The position numbers were made by a program, and so were the translations under genes. The notes below the pieces were generated by a model. It worked only from the letters and a program-made list of their open reading frames with translations. It did not search any database and was not told where the DNA came from. This document shows, one piece after another, positions 4,612 through 6,814 of a stretch of DNA of 6,814 nucleotides. Origin of the DNA: Gammaproteobacteria bacterium (GTDB taxonomy: Bacteria > Pseudomonadota > Gammaproteobacteria > UBA6429 > Thiohalophilaceae). How positions within the stretch are numbered: the stretch's first letter is position 1; each line of letters starts with the position of its first letter. The stretch covers positions 1-6,814 of the forward strand of contig JAHEIJ010000119.1 of the NCBI GenBank assembly GCA_024639445.1, read 5' to 3'.

Positions 4612-5598
4612 TCAGGAAAGTGCCAGCGGCGGTGATTGCAGACGCTCGGCCTGTTCCCGTAGTGTGGCGAGCTGATCCTCCCAGTAACGCGGCGTGTTGA
4701 ACCAGGGGAAGGCCTGGGGAAAGGCCGGATCATGCCAGCGGCGCGCTAACCATGCGCTGTAATTTAACAACCGTAGCGCGCGTAACGCTTCCAGCAGATG
4801 TAGTTCCAGGGGATCGAAATCAAAAAACGTGTTGTAGCCTTCCAGTAAAAATTTCAACTGCCGCACCATGTCATTCTGATTGCCGGAGAGCAGCATCCAC
4901 AAATCCTGCACAGCCGGCCCATTCAGGCAGTCATCCAGGTCCACGAAATGGGGGCCTGCCTCGGTCCAGAGAATGTTGCCGGGATGGCAATCGCCATGCA
5001 GGCGCAAGCGGCGGTAAGGGCCGGTTATCTCAAAGGCATTTTCTACCAACTGCAATGTTGTATCAGCAGCAAGCTGGTAATTGTGCACGAGTTCAGCCGG
5101 GATGAATTCCCTCTGCAGTAAAAATTCTACGGCATCATGGCCGAAGATTTGGATATTGAGGGTCGGGCGATGCTGAAAAGGCCGGGATGATCCGATTGCA
5201 TGTATGCGCCCCAGCGTGCGACCCAGCCAGCGCAGATGCTCTGGATCATCCAATTCTGGCGCCCGCCCGCCGTGGCGGGGAAAAAGGGCAAATCGGTATC
5301 CATCATAGTGGCGCAGGGTGTGTCCAGCACCATCAGAGAGCGGCGCGACTACCGGAATTTCCTCGGCTGCCAGTTCCAGTGCAAAATCATGTTCCTCCTG
5401 AATAGTGGCATTATCCCAGCGGTCCGGACGATAGAATTTGGCCACCAGAAAGCTACCATCCATCATTCCCACTTGATATACGCGGTTTTCATAGCTATTC
5501 AGGGCCAGCAGTGAACCGCTGGTGGGAAAACCAGTCTGATCGATTGCATCCAGAATCAGATCAGGGGTGAGATCGGCGTAAGGAGTATTGTGATCCAA
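4612..5598 (-). CDS. srkA: stress response serine/threonine kinase A (SrkA/YihE)
   Basis: A 328-residue cytoplasmic kinase of the phosphotransferase (APH/choline-kinase-like) fold, exactly the length of E. coli SrkA. SrkA protects cells against stress-induced death and is linked to the Cpx envelope-stress response in E. coli. Diagnostic stretches are LNSYENRVYQ (33-42), VAKFYRPDRW with the ATP-site Lys54, EEHDFALEL, the catalytic loop LHGDCHPGNILW with Asp203, and FVDLDD with the metal-binding Asp220. The conserved GPAVQDLWMLLSG and a WLARRWHDPAFP tail follow. The start is TTG at 5598: it matches the E. coli N-terminus (L-x-PD-x-I-x-DA), a TAA closes the frame just upstream, and no in-frame ATG exists before residue 45. 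No strong Shine-Dalgarno precedes it, so expression may be low. It is divergent from prlC (86-bp gap) and followed by the mipA-like gene. Confidence 0.95.
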   Translation of the reverse strand: MDHNTPYADLTPDLILDAIDQTGFPTSGSLLALNSYENRVYQVGMMDGSFLVAKFYRPDRWDNATIQEEHDFALELAAEEIPVVAPLSDGAGHTLRHYDGYRFALFPRHGGRAPELDDPEHLRWLGRTLGRIHAIGSSRPFQHRPTLNIQIFGHDAVEFLLQREFIPAELVHNYQLAADTTLQLVENAFEITGPYRRLRLHGDCHPGNILWTEAGPHFVDLDDCLNGPAVQDLWMLLSGNQNDMVRQLKFLLEGYNTFFDFDPLELHLLEALRALRLLNYSAWLARRWHDPAFPQAFPWFNTPRYWEDQLATLREQAERLQSPPLALS

Positions 5599-5652
5599 TT
5601 TTTGTTGCCCGCTGGTTGTCGTGGTAGATTACGGCCTTCACCCTATCAGCCC

Positions 5653-5660
5653 ATTATAAA
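5653..5660. promoter_or_regulatory. overlapping divergent -10 candidates between srkA and prlC
   Basis: ATTATAAA reads as TATAAT on the minus strand (5658-5653, toward srkA) and as TATAAA on the plus strand (5655-5660, toward prlC). Neither has a convincing -35 at 16-18 bp. GCCCAT at 5649-5654 resembles the CCCCAT core of sigma-32 -10 elements (opdA/prlC is a heat-shock gene in E. coli), but no CTTGAA is found at the proper distance. Confidence 0.3.
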
Positions 5661-5684
5661 AGAATACCTGAAACGATATTACCC

Positions 5685-6814
5685 ATGTCCAATCCACTAC
5701 TGACCATGAGCGGGTTACCACCATTTGCACAGATCAAGCCCGAGCATGTTGAACCCGCGATTGACAGCTTATTGGCGGAAAATCGTAGTGCTGTCGAACA
5801 ACTTCTGTCCGGGACAAAGGAGTATACCTGGGACAATCTGATTCAACCGCTGGAGGACATGGATGATCGTCTGGGCCGGGTATGGTCACCCGTCAGCCAT
5901 ATGAACTCAGTGGTGAATAGCGAAGCACTACGCGATGCCTATAATGCCTGCCTGCCGAAACTGAGTGAATACGGCACCGAGATGGGACAGAACGTCGGTC
6001 TCTATCAGGCTTACAAGGCTGTCAAGGATTCGAGAGACTATGATCGGCTGGATACAGCACAGAAGAAAGTCATCGAAAATGCCTTGCGGGATTTTCATCT
6101 TTCCGGCGTGGATCTGCCGGATGACAAGAAGGCGCGGTTCAAGGAAATTCGCCAGCAGTTGTCACAACTGACCACCAAATTTGAAGAAAACGTGCTGGAT
6201 GCCACCCAGGGATGGACAAAGCAAGTCGAGGATGAAGCACGTCTTGCGGGATTACCGGAATCTGCACAAGCTATGGCAAAGCAGGCTGCAGCCCAGAAAG
6301 AACAGAATGGCTGGCTGTTTACCCTGGATTTTCCTTCCTACTTCGCGGTGATGACCTATGCGGATGATCGTGACTTACGTAGCGAGATGCATGAAGCCTT
6401 TGTGACCCGTGCTTCCGATCAGGGGCCGAATGCCGGTAAATGGGATAACAGCCAGGTAATGGAAGATATTCTTGCGTTACGTTATGAACTGGCACAGTTG
6501 CTAGGGTATAACTCCTATGCTGAGCGATCCCTGGTTACCAAAATGGCGGACACACCGGATCGGGTACTGGGTTTTTTACATGACCTGGCCAAACGTTCAA
6601 AACCGGTTGCAGATAAAGAATTACATGAATTGGAAGAGTTTGCGCGTATCGAGCATGGAGTTGCAAAACTTGAGCCCTGGGATATTGGCTACTATTCGGA
6701 AAAACTGCGGCAACATACCTATGCCATTAGCCAGGAAGAGCTCAAACCTTATTTTCCGGAGACCTCGGTAATTAACGGTATGTTTGGGGTAGTTAAGCGT
6801 CTGTATGGCATTAG
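5685..6814 (+). CDS. prlC: oligopeptidase A (M3 metallopeptidase), 5' part only
   Basis: The first 376 codons of a cytoplasmic zinc oligopeptidase that degrades short peptides, including cleaved signal peptides, in E. coli. E. coli OpdA/PrlC has 680 residues, so slightly more than half is present, and the HEXXH zinc site lies beyond the right edge. The N-terminus MSNPLLTMSGLPPFAQIKPE fits the family. Other diagnostic stretches are WSPVSHMNSVVNS (67-79), AQKKVIENALRDFHLSG (125-141), VLDATQGWTK, TRASDQGPNAGKWDNS, LALRYELAQLLGY, and PWDIGYYSEKLRQH. The frame is open without a stop to the last base. The ATG at 5685 aligns with the E. coli start; the ribosome binding site is poor. The first 376 residues form the helical part that covers the active-site channel. 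It is transcribed away from srkA. Confidence 0.96.
   Translation, partial: MSNPLLTMSGLPPFAQIKPEHVEPAIDSLLAENRSAVEQLLSGTKEYTWDNLIQPLEDMDDRLGRVWSPVSHMNSVVNSEALRDAYNACLPKLSEYGTEMGQNVGLYQAYKAVKDSRDYDRLDTAQKKVIENALRDFHLSGVDLPDDKKARFKEIRQQLSQLTTKFEENVLDATQGWTKQVEDEARLAGLPESAQAMAKQAAAQKEQNGWLFTLDFPSYFAVMTYADDRDLRSEMHEAFVTRASDQGPNAGKWDNSQVMEDILALRYELAQLLGYNSYAERSLVTKMADTPDRVLGFLHDLAKRSKPVADKELHELEEFARIEHGVAKLEPWDIGYYSEKLRQHTYAISQEELKPYFPETSVINGMFGVVKRLYGI

Overview
The window carries seven protein-coding genes and one partial-to-edge gene pair of ordinary housekeeping and stress type. It looks like chromosomal DNA of a free-living, non-enteric gammaproteobacterium. The evidence is close full-length similarity to Escherichia coli-type glutathione reductase, SrkA kinase and oligopeptidase A, plus two Gram-negative envelope proteins (one periplasmic, one outer-membrane barrel). 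Base composition is moderate and uniform, and I see no rRNA, tRNA, CRISPR array, insertion sequence, integrase or phage gene. I cannot name the genus from sequence alone.

Left block, minus strand (read right to left from 2650 to 1): gor (glutathione reductase), a small secreted protein of unknown function, a YrdA-type gamma-carbonic anhydrase, and the first 64 codons of an AAG/MPG-type 3-methyladenine DNA glycosylase that runs off the left edge. The gaps are 54, 24 and 18 bp, so this is probably one transcript headed by gor. It would join thiol redox homeostasis with alkylation repair.

Middle: a 147-bp divergent intergenic region separates gor from a small plus-strand gene (2798-3133) encoding a 111-residue helical protein with a glutamine-rich tail. 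That gene converges, with only 8 bp between stop codons, on a minus-strand gene for a long outer-membrane protein. The outer-membrane protein has a MipA/OmpV-like first half and an extra C-terminal barrel-like half.

Right block: srkA (stress-response kinase A, minus strand, TTG start) lies 90 bp upstream of the mipA-like gene, with a terminator-like hairpin in the gap. srkA is transcribed divergently from prlC (oligopeptidase A, plus strand), which is cut by the right edge after 376 codons, before its zinc site.

No clearly new defence, mobile or biosynthetic system is visible. The points most worth a second look are the MipA-plus-second-barrel architecture with a seven-G tract near its 3' end, an alanine at a NADPH-phosphate-contacting arginine position in glutathione reductase, the near-lipobox of the small secreted protein, the perfect palindrome in the gor leader, and the gor/prlC neighbourhood that partly recalls the E. 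coli prlC-rlmJ-gor cluster.
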